From assembly GCF_000814475.1 (NCBI RefSeq), contig NZ_JSVC01000011.1, positions 156,022 to 220,021 of the forward strand: a DNA stretch of 64,000 nt, written 5' to 3'. Under the pieces are notes generated by a model. The model was not told the origin of the DNA. It searched no databases and saw only the letters and a program-made list of their open reading frames with translations. This stretch comes from Flavihumibacter solisilvae (lineage in GTDB: Bacteria > Bacteroidota > Bacteroidia > Chitinophagales > Chitinophagaceae). A program made the position numbers and the translations under genes. Positions 42,575 to 52,308 of the stretch are shown here, piece by piece. Within the stretch, counting starts at the first letter, position 1. Every line of letters starts with the position of its first letter.

Positions 42575-44032
42575 ATGCTATTTAATTCTTTAAATTTTGC
42601 CTTTTTTTTACCGATAGTGTTCATATTCTATTGGACGCTTCAAAATAAGAAACTGGCATACCAGAACATACTTCTATTACTTGCCAGCTATTATTTTTAT
42701 GGATGCTGGGATTGGCGTTTCCTCTTTTTACTGGCTTTTTCAACATTCCTTGATTTCTATACAGGCTTAAAAATTTACCATTCGAGTGACAAAGCCAAAA
42801 GAAAATTTTGGCTAATCCTTAGTGTAGGGATCAATCTTGGTTTTTTGGGCTTATTCAAGTATTACAATTTTTTTGCAGATTCGTTTGCGAGCCTAGTTCA
42901 TCAATTTGGGCTGAACGCGGATCATCCAACTTTAAGGATCATATTACCGGTTGGGATATCTTTTTATACATTTCATGGGATGTCTTATGTTTTTGACATT
43001 TATAACCGAAAGATCAAACCAACAACTAACTGGGTGGATTATTCGTTGTTTGTAAGCTTTTTTCCATTATTAGTTGCCGGACCAATTGAAAGAGCGACGC
43101 ACCTTTTGCCACAGGTTGAACAGAAACGGACATTCGACTATTCAAAATTAACCGACGGTCTGAGACAAATTTTATGGGGACTTTTCAAGAAAATGGTGAT
43201 TGCGGACAATTGTGCGGAATATGCGGATATTATTTTCAACAATTCCGACAGTTATAGTGCAAGCACATTGGTTCTAGGCGCTTTGTTTTTCACATTCCAG
43301 ATTTATTGTGACTTTTCGGGATATTCAGATATTGCCTTGGGAACTGCCAGACTGTTCGGTTTCGAACTTCTGCAAAATTTTAAGTTCCCGTACTTTTCCA
43401 GGGATATCGCCGAATTCTGGAGAAGGTGGCATGTATCACTAAGTTCATGGTTTAAAGACTACTTGTATATCCCATTGGGCGGAAGTAAAGGTGGATTGTT
43501 TAAGCAGATCAGAAACACATGCATCATATTTCTGGTAAGCGGGTTTTGGCATGGAGCAAACTGGACTTTTGTCGTATGGGGATTTCTAAATGCGATATAT
43601 ATCATACCTTCTATAGTGTTTCGAACTAACCGCCAGCATCTTGAAATAATAGCCCAAGGTCGCCTTTTCCCATCCATAAAAGAGTTAGCACAAATGACTC
43701 TTACATTTTCCCTCACAGTCCTTGCGTGGATATTTTTTAGAGCTGAGACTGTTGGTCATGCATTTGATTACTTATCTGGAATATTTTCTATGTCACTATT
43801 TACCAACCCTTTTATTAGTAACCCTGAATTTATCCGTTCAATTCTTGTAATTGCACTTTTAATTCCATTTATGATAATAGAATGGCTGGGACGTGAGAAT
43901 AAATATGCTATAGAAACCTCTTTCCTAAATATGCCTAGACCAGTCAGATGGGCCTTTTATTCGTTATTGGTTTTCTCTATAGGTGTTTTCATGCAAACGA
44001 AAGAATCTGCATTTATTTACTTCCAATTTTAA
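42575..44032 (+). CDS. MBOAT family membrane O-acyltransferase (AlgI-like)
   Basis: The 485-residue protein has about eleven membrane segments. It has the AlgI/DltB pattern: ILPVGISFYTFHGMSYVFDI, PLLVAGPIERATHLLPQ, QIYCDFSGYSDIALGTARLF, FWRRWHVSLSSWFKDYLYIP and the catalytic histidine in GFWHGANWTFVVWG. It should pass an acyl group, often acetyl, across the inner membrane to a periplasmic partner. The partner is most likely the SGNH-like protein encoded 8 bases downstream. Confidence 0.93.
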   Translation: MLFNSLNFAFFLPIVFIFYWTLQNKKLAYQNILLLLASYYFYGCWDWRFLFLLAFSTFLDFYTGLKIYHSSDKAKRKFWLILSVGINLGFLGLFKYYNFFADSFASLVHQFGLNADHPTLRIILPVGISFYTFHGMSYVFDIYNRKIKPTTNWVDYSLFVSFFPLLVAGPIERATHLLPQVEQKRTFDYSKLTDGLRQILWGLFKKMVIADNCAEYADIIFNNSDSYSASTLVLGALFFTFQIYCDFSGYSDIALGTARLFGFELLQNFKFPYFSRDIAEFWRRWHVSLSSWFKDYLYIPLGGSKGGLFKQIRNTCIIFLVSGFWHGANWTFVVWGFLNAIYIIPSIVFRTNRQHLEIIAQGRLFPSIKELAQMTLTFSLTVLAWIFFRAETVGHAFDYLSGIFSMSLFTNPFISNPEFIRSILVIALLIPFMIIEWLGRENKYAIETSFLNMPRPVRWAFYSLLVFSIGVFMQTKESAFIYFQF

Positions 44033-44039
44033 TTAGGTT

Positions 44040-45002
44040 ATGGTTCGATTTGTGAAACAATTATTTGCGTTTTTGGCTTTTAGCATTGTGGCATATGTGA
44101 TATTTCTGATTGTCTGGGGAACCTGTGCTCCAACAACATTCAGGAAAAATATGAATTTTAAGATGGGCGGACCAGGATATATGTTTACCAGGCTCCGGGA
44201 AGCTGATACAGTTAGAAATGTAGATATATTGTTTTTGGGTTCTTCGCACGCCTATCGCGGGTATGATCCCAGGATTTTCCAACGGTATAGTCTAAAGGCG
44301 TTCAACCTTGGATCCAGCGCGCAGACACCCATCGAAACAAAAATATTAGTGGACAGTTACCTTGAAAAGATAAAACCTAAACATGTAGTATTTGACGTAT
44401 ATCCAGTGTTGTTCGGTAATGATGGAGTAGAATCCTTATTGGATATCATTTCCAATATGGATGATCCTAGAGAGATTTACCCCGCTGCCCTATCAACGAA
44501 GAATGCTAAAGTCTACAATACGTTAATTTTTAACGCGTTTGTGAACTTAATTGGGAAAAAGAAACACTTTAAGGAGCCGAATGAAAAAGGGGATGACACA
44601 TATGTCAATGGAGGTTACGTAGCGACGAAAAAAAACAAATATAAACCAGAGGCGCTTGAAAGGAATTACAATCAGCCCACTTTAACTAAACAATTGGAAG
44701 CATTTGAGGCAATTATTTCGGAGCTTAAAAAAAGAAACATTACTTACACACTTGTACAGGCCCCGGTTACACAAAAAACCTATCTTGCTTTTAGAAAGAA
44801 TGAAGAAATGGACAAATATTTTTCTGAATTTGGAAAATACTACAACTATAGTGAAAAGTTGAAGTTAGGGGACAGTCTGTTCTTTGACGATAGTCACCTC
44901 ACTCAAAACGGTGTCGAAATTTTTAATGAAGAACTGGTAAAACAGCTTTTCAAAGATCAGGTTATTTCTAAAAGTAATTTCAATCTCTTGTCTAAAGAGT
45001 AA
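44040..45002 (+). CDS. SGNH-like membrane-anchored protein, partner of the MBOAT gene
   Basis: The 320-residue protein has an N-terminal membrane anchor (about 8-28). A globular part follows with the SGNH block I in VDILFLGSSHAYRGYDP, an asparagine-containing strand, and a late FFDDSHLTQNGVEIF that gives the D-x-x-H pair. The arrangement resembles AlgX/AlgJ or DltD partners of MBOAT enzymes. It would take the acyl group and place it on the polymer in the periplasm. It converges with the methyltransferase gene. Confidence 0.8.
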   Translation: MVRFVKQLFAFLAFSIVAYVIFLIVWGTCAPTTFRKNMNFKMGGPGYMFTRLREADTVRNVDILFLGSSHAYRGYDPRIFQRYSLKAFNLGSSAQTPIETKILVDSYLEKIKPKHVVFDVYPVLFGNDGVESLLDIISNMDDPREIYPAALSTKNAKVYNTLIFNAFVNLIGKKKHFKEPNEKGDDTYVNGGYVATKKNKYKPEALERNYNQPTLTKQLEAFEAIISELKKRNITYTLVQAPVTQKTYLAFRKNEEMDKYFSEFGKYYNYSEKLKLGDSLFFDDSHLTQNGVEIFNEELVKQLFKDQVISKSNFNLLSKE

Positions 45003-45021
45003 CATGAATACTACAGTCATC

Positions 45022-45672
45022 TTATTTTTGACCTGCCACTATCACAAACTGAAAAGTATACCAATCCGGAAGTAATTTTTTCAAAAATCTTCCATAAAAC
45101 GGAAATTTGGAACCCAGCTGGTCCCTATATCTGAATTTCCGTTTAATGCTTAAGGTTTGAAACCCTCCCCGACCAACCAGGCTTTCAATGTCATTATAGG
45201 CAAAGAAACGTCTGTGGGTTCTATCAAAGATGCCCCGTTCATTAAGAGGCCATGACTTTTTAAATAATAAATGGATTGCTACATCTATATGCCCGGAATT
45301 GGGAATTGAGATTATTACCTTTCCCGACCTATTGAGTTTCATTCTTAACCTGGACAGCACTTCCCAGGGGTTGTCGAGGTGCTCCAACACATCGCCAAAA
45401 AGCACGTAATCGAAAAAATCATCCGGTAGCCGGTCTATAAGTTCCGTTGATTCGATACTGCCGTGGTGAACTTCATCAAGTATGTCTAAAGCAGCCTTTG
45501 CCATATCATGGTCATATTCTACTCCGGTGACCCAGGATGCAATACCAGCCTCTTTTAAATATTTGCCATTTGCCCCATTCGAACATCCGATATCCAAAAT
45601 TTTCAGTCCTTTCCCTTCAATATCAGCAGCTATGTCAACCCTTGGGGCGATATATGACGCATTAAACTTCAT
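45022..45672 (-). CDS. Class I SAM-dependent methyltransferase
   Basis: The 216-residue protein has motif I KGLKILDIGSCSNG-like LKILDIGCSNGANGKYL and VTGVEYDHDMAKAA, then FDYVLFGDVLEHLDNPWEVL, which is the pattern of methyltransferase_23/UbiG-like proteins, and SGKVIISIPNSGHIDVAI. It may methylate a sugar or a polymer end. It is the last gene of the long minus-strand array, 67 bases after fcl; a weak promoter (TTTG, 19 bases, TATAATTT) lies in the gap. Confidence 0.88.
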   Translation of the reverse strand: MKFNASYIAPRVDIAADIEGKGLKILDIGCSNGANGKYLKEAGIASWVTGVEYDHDMAKAALDILDEVHHGSIESTELIDRLPDDFFDYVLFGDVLEHLDNPWEVLSRLRMKLNRSGKVIISIPNSGHIDVAIHLLFKKSWPLNERGIFDRTHRRFFAYNDIESLVGRGGFQTLSIKRKFRYRDQLGSKFPFYGRFLKKLLPDWYTFQFVIVAGQK

Positions 45673-45739
45673 GATATTCTTGATATGGTTAAAATTATAG
45701 CAATTGTAATGTAAACTACAAAAAGTGGCTGGCAGCTGA

Positions 45740-46666
45740 CTACAACCTATCTTTTACTTCATTATATACCGACCTGATTCCTTCTTCAAGAGTTATCCTA
45801 TGCTTCCAACCAAGTGAATGTAGCCTGGAAACATCCATCAACTTGCGGGGAGTGCCATCCGGCTTGGATAAATCATGTTCAATCCCTCCGGTATAACCAA
45901 CTACACCTTTTACCAACAATGCCAGGTCCTTAATTGAAATATCTTCTCCTACACCAATATTTACAAAACCCGAACCGCTGTAAGTCTGCATCAAATGGTA
46001 GCACGCATCTGCCAAATCATCCGCATGTAAAAATTCACGGAGTGGTGTACCTGTCCCCCAGATTACAACACTGGGAACATTTTGCTCTTTTGCCTCATGA
46101 AACTTCCTGATCAGTGCCGGCAATACATGTGACTTTTTCAAATCATAATTATCATTATGACCATACAGATTTGTTGGCATTACGGAAATAAAATCGCATC
46201 CATATTGAAAGCGATAAGCATCGCACAACTTTATACCAGCAATCTTAGCAATAGCATAAGGTTCATTCGTCGGTTCAAGTTCACCTGTGAGCAGAAATTC
46301 CTCCTTTAATGGCTGTGGAGCAAGTTTGGGATATATGCATGAGGAGCCAAGGAATAATAATTTCTTTACATTGTTCTCATAGGCAGAATGAATTACATTA
46401 TTCTGGATCATGAGATTATCATAAAGGTATTCCCCCCTGTATGTATTATTGGCAAGTATGCCACCAACTTTGGCCGCAGCAAGAAATACATATTCGGGCT
46501 TTTCAGAATTGAAAAATTGCCTTACTGCAGTCTGCTCACGCAGATCCAGTTCTTCTGATTTCCTGGTAACAATGTTTCCATACCCTTCGCTGATAAGTTT
46601 CCTATGAATGGCGGAGCCGACCATTCCTCTATGACCGGCAATATATACTTTCGAGTTTTGCAGCAT
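45740..46666 (-). CDS. fcl: GDP-L-fucose synthase
   Basis: The ATG at 46666 gives 308 residues; a TTG at 46669 would add one. The SDR glycine loop [17 protein letters not shown] is at the start, [20 protein letters not shown] is at about 105, and [17 protein letters not shown] gives Yxxx[17 protein letters not shown] and the [15 protein letters not shown] end are also typical. It epimerises and reduces GDP-4-keto-6-deoxymannose to GDP-L-fucose, using NADPH. Gmd, which makes its substrate, is encoded one gene away. Confidence 0.95.
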   Translation of the reverse strand: MLQNSKVYIAGHRGMVGSAIHRKLISEGYGNIVTRKSEELDLREQTAVRQFFNSEKPEYVFLAAAKVGGILANNTYRGEYLYDNLMIQNNVIHSAYENNVKKLLFLGSSCIYPKLAPQPLKEEFLLTGELEPTNEPYAIAKIAGIKLCDAYRFQYGCDFISVMPTNLYGHNDNYDLKKSHVLPALIRKFHEAKEQNVPSVVIWGTGTPLREFLHADDLADACYHLMQTYSGSGFVNIGVGEDISIKDLALLVKGVVGYTGGIEHDLSKPDGTPRKLMDVSRLHSLGWKHRITLEEGIRSVYNEVKDRL

Positions 46667-46691
46667 CAATTTTTATTGATAATTATTTACT

Positions 46692-47645
46692 TCATTTTAA
46701 ATAAATAAGCTTCAGCCCCTGCACATTACCCTTTCGTGATTTTCGAATTTTGGAAAGATTTGCCAAAATTTTCCGACAGAAACTAAGGTTATAACGTGCC
46801 TGCGGGAATCGAAGCAGGAACGACGACTTGAAGAAGCCGGCCAGATGACGAATGAATTTTGAAAAAATGACTGAATAGAATAATGGGTTATTTACATTAC
46901 ATGCTGTTCCCATGAAGATTGTCCAGTCCCGTTTCAATTTATGATTGAAATCAACTTTTGGAATTACCGGTCTTTGTTCCCGGTCATGGCAGATATAGAC
47001 ACTCGTAAGAATACAAATCTTATATCCCCAGTATTTTACCCGTTGCAAAAAGTTGTTGTCCTCTCCATAATGGAAAAACACGGGATCAAACCCGCCAACC
47101 TTTTCAATGCACTCACGTGACACAAGCCAGGCTGCAGCGTTTACAAATTCGGTTTCTATATATCCTGCCTTGAAGCTGTGAGACATCAATACCTGCTGGA
47201 AGAATTGCTTTAAATCCGATTGTTGTAAATAATCGCTAAAATTTCTATCTATATCGTTTCCTGTGCCATTTAAATGAACAGGACTCAAAACTCCGATCTC
47301 CCAATGAGATTCAAGGAATGAAATCATAGTAGATAAACAATCATCTACCAACCAGGCATCCTGATTAAGCAGGAACAGGAAATCTGCCGCATCATTGAGC
47401 GCCACTTTTATTCCTATATTGTTCGCCTGCCCAAATCCAAGGTTCCTTCCTGTTTCAATCAGCTTTACTTGGGGGTAGTTGTCCCTGACCACCTCTACTG
47501 TTCTATCTTGTGAGCCATTGTCTATGACAATTGCCTTCACTCTCATGTCCTGATTTCTGAAAACTGAATCAAGGCATTTATGAATCCATTGCTCGCCATT
47601 ATATGTTACAATGACGAAATATACCAATGTATGGGGACTTTGCAT
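46692..47645 (-). CDS. Glycosyltransferase family 2 (rhamnosyltransferase-like)
   Basis: The 317-residue protein has a GT-A domain (FVIVTYNGEQWIHKCLDSVF, VIDNGSQDRTVEVV, RNLGFGQANNIGI) and a DxD-like site in FLLNQDAWLVDD. The acceptor side has GGFDPVFFHYGEDNNFLQRV. The pattern is that of WcaA/rhamnosyltransferase-type enzymes; the sugar is unknown. Given its place between gmd and fcl it may be a fucosyltransferase, which is a guess from context. Confidence 0.9.
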   Translation of the reverse strand: MQSPHTLVYFVIVTYNGEQWIHKCLDSVFRNQDMRVKAIVIDNGSQDRTVEVVRDNYPQVKLIETGRNLGFGQANNIGIKVALNDAADFLFLLNQDAWLVDDCLSTMISFLESHWEIGVLSPVHLNGTGNDIDRNFSDYLQQSDLKQFFQQVLMSHSFKAGYIETEFVNAAAWLVSRECIEKVGGFDPVFFHYGEDNNFLQRVKYWGYKICILTSVYICHDREQRPVIPKVDFNHKLKRDWTIFMGTACNVNNPLFYSVIFSKFIRHLAGFFKSSFLLRFPQARYNLSFCRKILANLSKIRKSRKGNVQGLKLIYLK

Positions 47646-47676
47646 CTCTGACAGAATTGTTAGACCCTGGAGTGAC

Positions 47677-48792
47677 TTATTCGAATTGATTTTTTACATA
47701 GTAACCGCTCTCTTTCAGCAACTTTTCCTTCCTGAATGCTTCCACATCAGCTGCAACCATTTCGCTCACTAATGCAGGCAGATCATATTTCGGTGTCCAT
47801 CCTAACTTCTTCATTGCTTTTGAAGGATCGCCGACCAGCAGGTCAACTTCAGTTGGACGATAATAGCGGGGATCCACAGCTACCACTTCCTTACCCTTTT
47901 CCAGCTGGAAATCCGGGTTGCTGCAACTTAACACTACACCTACTTCATTTTCATTTTCACCATGGAATTCAAGTTCAATTCCCACTTCAGAAAACGCCAT
48001 TCTGACAAAGTCACGTACTGAAGTTGTAACACCTGTGGCAATTACAAAATCTTCAGGTTTATCCTGCTGCAAAATGCGCCACATGGCTTCCACATAATCC
48101 TTGGCATGACCCCAGTCACGCTGCGCATTCAGATTGCCCAGGAATATTTTATCCTGCATGCCCAGTGAAATCTTGGCCACCCCGCGAGTGATCTTCCTGG
48201 TAACGAAGGTTTCGCCTCGTAAAGGTGATTCGTGGTTGAATAGGATTCCGTTAGTAGCAAACATGTTATAAGCTTCCCGGTAGTTTACCGTGATCCAGTA
48301 TGCATACATTTTTGCTACTGCATAAGGTGACCGGGGATAAAACGGTGTTGTTTCACTTTGTGGAATAGCCTGCACGAGGCCATATAATTCTGAAGTAGAT
48401 GCCTGGTAAATCCTTGTTTTCCTGGTTAAACCCAATAGTCGAACAGCTTCAAGTATCCGCAACGTACCAATTCCGTCTGCATTTGCGGTGTACTCCGGTT
48501 CTTCAAAACTCACATGAACATGACTCATGGCTGCGAGGTTGTAGATCTCATCTGGTTGCGTTTCCTGAATTATGCGGATGAGATTGGTGCTGTCTGTCAG
48601 GTCACCATAATGCAGTTTTAACCTTACATTTTTTTCATGAGGATCCTGGTACAAATGATCTATCCTGTCGGTATTGAAGAGGGACGCCCGACGTTTAATA
48701 CCATGCACAAAATATCCTTTAGATAATAACAACTCCGCCAGATATGCACCATCCTGACCTGTAATTCCGGTAATTAAAGCAACTTTTGACAT
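47677..48792 (-). CDS. gmd: GDP-mannose 4,6-dehydratase
   Basis: The 371-residue extended SDR protein starts with [18 protein letters not shown] and [20 protein letters not shown]. The catalytic block [19 protein letters not shown] and [15 protein letters not shown] has Thr, Glu, Tyr and Lys. [17 protein letters not shown] and [20 protein letters not shown] complete the family pattern. It converts GDP-mannose to GDP-4-keto-6-deoxymannose, the first step to GDP-L-fucose. The GDP-mannose-forming genes are not in the window. Confidence 0.96.
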   Translation of the reverse strand: MSKVALITGITGQDGAYLAELLLSKGYFVHGIKRRASLFNTDRIDHLYQDPHEKNVRLKLHYGDLTDSTNLIRIIQETQPDEIYNLAAMSHVHVSFEEPEYTANADGIGTLRILEAVRLLGLTRKTRIYQASTSELYGLVQAIPQSETTPFYPRSPYAVAKMYAYWITVNYREAYNMFATNGILFNHESPLRGETFVTRKITRGVAKISLGMQDKIFLGNLNAQRDWGHAKDYVEAMWRILQQDKPEDFVIATGVTTSVRDFVRMAFSEVGIELEFHGENENEVGVVLSCSNPDFQLEKGKEVVAVDPRYYRPTEVDLLVGDPSKAMKKLGWTPKYDLPALVSEMVAADVEAFRKEKLLKESGYYVKNQFE

Positions 48793-48797
48793 TGTAA

Positions 48798-49550
48798 CTA
48801 TTTAAATATATATTGACCCAATTTCCTAAGAGGTTTCAAAGGTATTGTAAAAAAATACGGCTCGAGGCCATTTAACTGCCATGCAATGCGGTCTTCCCGG
48901 TTGGCCTTGAACCTGTTTGCTAAATTATGATTACTCATTCCACCTACCCGCATCTTGACTATTGTTTCAGGCAGATACGTTGCAGGAACATTATTTTTCA
49001 ATAGAAAACGCAGCATCAGTTCATAATCAGCCGACGATCGAAGCGATAAATTGAACCCGCCAAATTGATCATACAGTTTCTTACGAACGAAAAATGTGGG
49101 GTGGGGCGGCATCCAACCATAGTAAAAAGATTTTGGCTGGAATTTACCGGACTTCCAATAGCGTATTACCTTGTCTGTATCAGCATGGTCAACATAAAAC
49201 AAATCTGCATACAAAGCGTCGATGGATTCTGATTCGAACGCCGCGGCGACTTTTTCCAACACATGCGAATTTGCATAAATATCATCGGAATTGAGTATGC
49301 CAATAATATCACCCGAGCACATCGCAATTCCTTTATTCATTGCATCATAAATCCCCTTATCCTTTTCACTTATGATCTTATGTACATGAGGAAAGTGCCG
49401 CACAATATCTAAGGTCAAATCAGTGGAAAGCCCATCGACAATGATGTGTTCTACGGATTTATAGGTCTGACATTTTACTGATTCAAGGGTGTCCCTAACC
49501 GTAGCTGAACTATTATAAGTTGCGGTTATAATTGAAATTTTACTCCCCAT
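48798..49550 (-). CDS. Glycosyltransferase family 2
   Basis: The 250-residue protein has a GT-A fold: [66 protein letters not shown] with the DxD-like site, and [19 protein letters not shown]. It resembles WcaE-like colanic-acid enzymes. It lies 5 bases before gmd. Confidence 0.92.
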   Translation of the reverse strand: MGSKISIITATYNSSATVRDTLESVKCQTYKSVEHIIVDGLSTDLTLDIVRHFPHVHKIISEKDKGIYDAMNKGIAMCSGDIIGILNSDDIYANSHVLEKVAAAFESESIDALYADLFYVDHADTDKVIRYWKSGKFQPKSFYYGWMPPHPTFFVRKKLYDQFGGFNLSLRSSADYELMLRFLLKNNVPATYLPETIVKMRVGGMSNHNLANRFKANREDRIAWQLNGLEPYFFTIPLKPLRKLGQYIFK

Positions 49551-49551
49551 C

Positions 49552-50106
49552 TTAACTGATTATTCTTTCTTTAACGGGAATTGCCGGATTTCCAGAATGG
49601 ACTTTGTATGGCTCAAGGTCACGCGAGGCAACGCTGCGTGTAGTTAATACGCTGTGGGTCCTGCATACAATTCCCGGGCAAACAATTGCCTGCGCACCGA
49701 TCCATACGCCATCTTCCAAAACGATATTTTTAACCATCAGGTCAAATGTCGTTTTGCTGAAGTCATGATTGCCGGTTAACAAAAACGCTCCCTGCGACAG
49801 GCATACATTAGAACCAATATCCACCTTCGTCAGATTGTCTATCCAAACATCTTCGCCTACCCAGGAGTTGTCCCCAATAGATAACTTCCAGGGATATTTG
49901 ATCCTGACGCGTGGTTTTATTACAACGGATTGTCCCACATTGGCACCGAAGAGGCGCAAAAGTAAAACTTTCAACCTCGAAAAAGGGAAAAGGCCATTCG
50001 AGAAAACTAGCTCATTAGTTAAATACCAAAGGCCCCTCTTCAGCGGTGAGCCGCCGAGTTCTGCAACAAACCAGCGGTTATTATAGGATTTCAGGTCAAC
50101 TTTCAT
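49552..50106 (-). CDS. WcaF-like hexapeptide-repeat O-acetyltransferase
   Basis: The 184-residue protein has left-handed beta-helix repeats (GQSVVIKPRVRIKYPWKLSI, IGDNSWVGEDVWIDNLTKV, GSNVCLSQGAFLLTGNHDFS, EDGVWIGAQAIVCPGIVC). The likely catalytic histidine is in LTGNHDFSKTTF. It fits colanic acid WcaF and other sugar O-acetyltransferases that use acetyl-CoA. Its start lies inside the end of the preceding glycosyltransferase gene (11-base overlap). Confidence 0.9.
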   Translation of the reverse strand: MKVDLKSYNNRWFVAELGGSPLKRGLWYLTNELVFSNGLFPFSRLKVLLLRLFGANVGQSVVIKPRVRIKYPWKLSIGDNSWVGEDVWIDNLTKVDIGSNVCLSQGAFLLTGNHDFSKTTFDLMVKNIVLEDGVWIGAQAIVCPGIVCRTHSVLTTRSVASRDLEPYKVHSGNPAIPVKERIIS

Positions 50107-51244
50107 TGGGTCTAAACAATTTCATGTACTTATGTTGGTAATCCATTTTCTCGAAAAAATTCTTTGCCTTCGTTTTTGCTCCATCTGACAGCACGGTAAA
50201 GGCCGTGTCGTCCATTACGAAAACTTCTTCGATCGCGGATTTAAAGGCACTCCCATTCTCCAATGGCAGGTCCCACCCCGCATTCTCTTCCTTAAGGTTT
50301 CGCCATGGTGTTCTATCACTCACTACTACCGGAACGCCTGCATTAAGTGCTTCGAAAATTGCATGTCCGAAGTTTTCGCCCAATGTTGGCAGCACGAATA
50401 AATGATAGTTGGGAAGTACGTTGTACACATCGGCATTAGGAAGTGGCCCTTTGAACTGTACTTTGATATTCCCGGGAAGACCCGCAAGTATCCGTGAGCA
50501 TTTTGCCATATATCCTTTATCATCCACATAGCCATAAATGTCAAAGAGAACGGAACCGGGAAGGTTGGCCTGACCCAGAATTTCAAGAAGAAAATGCAGA
50601 TTCTTTTTTTCATGGATCCGGGAAACAAAGACCAGCCGCAACTCCCCCAACGCTTTTGGTATTCGGCTGGCTTGCAATGAGTTCATACCCGGGATATTTT
50701 CAACTATTGAACACTCATTGCCGGGAAAAAATAGCATGATATCGTGATATTCCTGTTGATCCGTCGCATGAAACTCAAGTTTCTTATGTAGACCAAGCGT
50801 TTTAAACAAGGAAAGAAACAGCTTTTTCTTTCCGGACTTAAAACCCAGGGCACCCTTATGCAGCATTCCACGGGGAGCCAATATAACTCTGCCCTTATAA
50901 CCAGCCGATTTAATTGCAATCAGCGGAGCGATAGTGAACCGACTGGAAAACATACTATTAAAGTAAACAACATCCGGTTTCACCGACTTCAATAACTGCA
51001 GTGTATTTGCAAAGGCCTTTTTGTACGGAGACATATAGAATACCTGTTCACCATTTAAACCCGGAATCCACTCATTTACACTGATGTTTTCAAACGGGCT
51101 GTTTTCGCCAAGATCCCTGTCAGATGTGACAACAAAAAAATTCATGTGTTGCCGCAAAGTTGAAATCAGGTTGCGGCAGGATTGAATAGGACCGCCTGCT
51201 TTATAGCCGGGGTAATACCAATCAGTAAAAATCAAAACCTTCAT
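50096..51244 (-). CDS. Glycosyltransferase family 4
   Basis: The 382-residue GT-B enzyme has a WcaI-like start (IFTDWYYPGYKAGGPIQSCR), then APRGMLHKGALGFKSGKKKL, the donor-domain FVSRIHEKKNLHFLLEIL and the motif PTLGENFGHAIFEALNAG. This subgroup is common in Bacteroidetes exopolysaccharide loci and includes fucosyl- and glucosyltransferases. It overlaps the genes on either side by a few bases (51241-51244). Confidence 0.9.
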   Translation of the reverse strand: MKVLIFTDWYYPGYKAGGPIQSCRNLISTLRQHMNFFVVTSDRDLGENSPFENISVNEWIPGLNGEQVFYMSPYKKAFANTLQLLKSVKPDVVYFNSMFSSRFTIAPLIAIKSAGYKGRVILAPRGMLHKGALGFKSGKKKLFLSLFKTLGLHKKLEFHATDQQEYHDIMLFFPGNECSIVENIPGMNSLQASRIPKALGELRLVFVSRIHEKKNLHFLLEILGQANLPGSVLFDIYGYVDDKGYMAKCSRILAGLPGNIKVQFKGPLPNADVYNVLPNYHLFVLPTLGENFGHAIFEALNAGVPVVVSDRTPWRNLKEENAGWDLPLENGSAFKSAIEEVFVMDDTAFTVLSDGAKTKAKNFFEKMDYQHKYMKLFRPNES

Positions 51245-52308
51245 GACTTATTTTCAAGTGATCCAAGGATAGTAGACACCCACATTTCCTTGTTTACACG
51301 ACGGGCTATAATCCGACTGTTCTTTCCCATTTCCAATAATTCACTTTCAGGCAATGAAAGCAGTTGAAACAGCCGATTCTGGAAGTCTGAACTGGAAAGT
51401 GATTTAAATATCAATCCATTGAATGTTGGGATTAAAAACTCAGTTGCTGCACCACAGGTATCAGACAACAAAAGTGAAAGGCCGGCAGATGCCGCTTCAT
51501 GTACCACTACGCCCCAATGTTCATTATCACTCGGCAAACAAAAAACACCAGCACTCTCATAGTAGGCAGGTAACAGATTCGGCTGCACAAATGGCACAAA
51601 TTCTATCTGTGGAATTTGTCCATACCTGGCTCTCAATTCCTTCTCCATTGGACCATTTCCGACGAGGGTTAGCTTCCAGTCAGCCAGTGCAGGATACTGT
51701 TTTATGATGTTTGAAAATGCCTCCAGAACCCAGTCCGGCCTTTTGAAGTCCACCAATCTCCCGACAAACAGGATTCGTTTATGGAAAGTAACAGGCAATG
51801 ATTCATAAGGCTCGACATCAGCACAATAAAGCCCTTTTAAAATTCGCGACGGATGAAAGCCCAGCCGTCTACCGAATTCAAACTGTGGATAACCGGGGAT
51901 CCATATAAATGTTGCCATTTTTTTTAACCAGAGCCGGCCAACAATACTGGCAATCCGTTGCCGGATGGTCCCCTTCCAGGGATTGTCCATTCCAATTATG
52001 ACTGGGATAGAACCTCCAAAGCTGGAAGCGATCCGATTATACGTTTTGTCACCCCAACCGGCGATATAAATTAAACTGGGGTTGAATTCAGCAATTGCCT
52101 GCAAATCCAATTGTTCCTTCGTACAGACTGTAATGTTCCCATTGAGAGAGGAAAGTTCATAAGGTGCATTTGCATCCTTTGGATAGCAATAGATAAGTGC
52201 CTTTGCCTGACCGCCATTACGCTGCACCAACTGCAAAATGCACTGATAAAAATATTCAGGGAGCCTCGTGTACAGAAACAGGAAACGCTGTTCCTCAATT
52301 TGCATCAT
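51241..52308 (-). CDS. Glycosyltransferase family 4
   Basis: The 355-residue GT-B enzyme has the donor-domain sequences LFVGRLVDFKRPDWVLEAF and LTLVGNGPMEKELRARYG, and the EX7E-type motif PSDNEHWGVVVHEAASAG. The N-terminal half is less conserved. It overlaps the polymerase gene by 14 bases at its start and the next GT4 gene by 4 bases at its end. Confidence 0.9.
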   Translation of the reverse strand: MMQIEEQRFLFLYTRLPEYFYQCILQLVQRNGGQAKALIYCYPKDANAPYELSSLNGNITVCTKEQLDLQAIAEFNPSLIYIAGWGDKTYNRIASSFGGSIPVIIGMDNPWKGTIRQRIASIVGRLWLKKMATFIWIPGYPQFEFGRRLGFHPSRILKGLYCADVEPYESLPVTFHKRILFVGRLVDFKRPDWVLEAFSNIIKQYPALADWKLTLVGNGPMEKELRARYGQIPQIEFVPFVQPNLLPAYYESAGVFCLPSDNEHWGVVVHEAASAGLSLLLSDTCGAATEFLIPTFNGLIFKSLSSSDFQNRLFQLLSLPESELLEMGKNSRIIARRVNKEMWVSTILGSLENKS

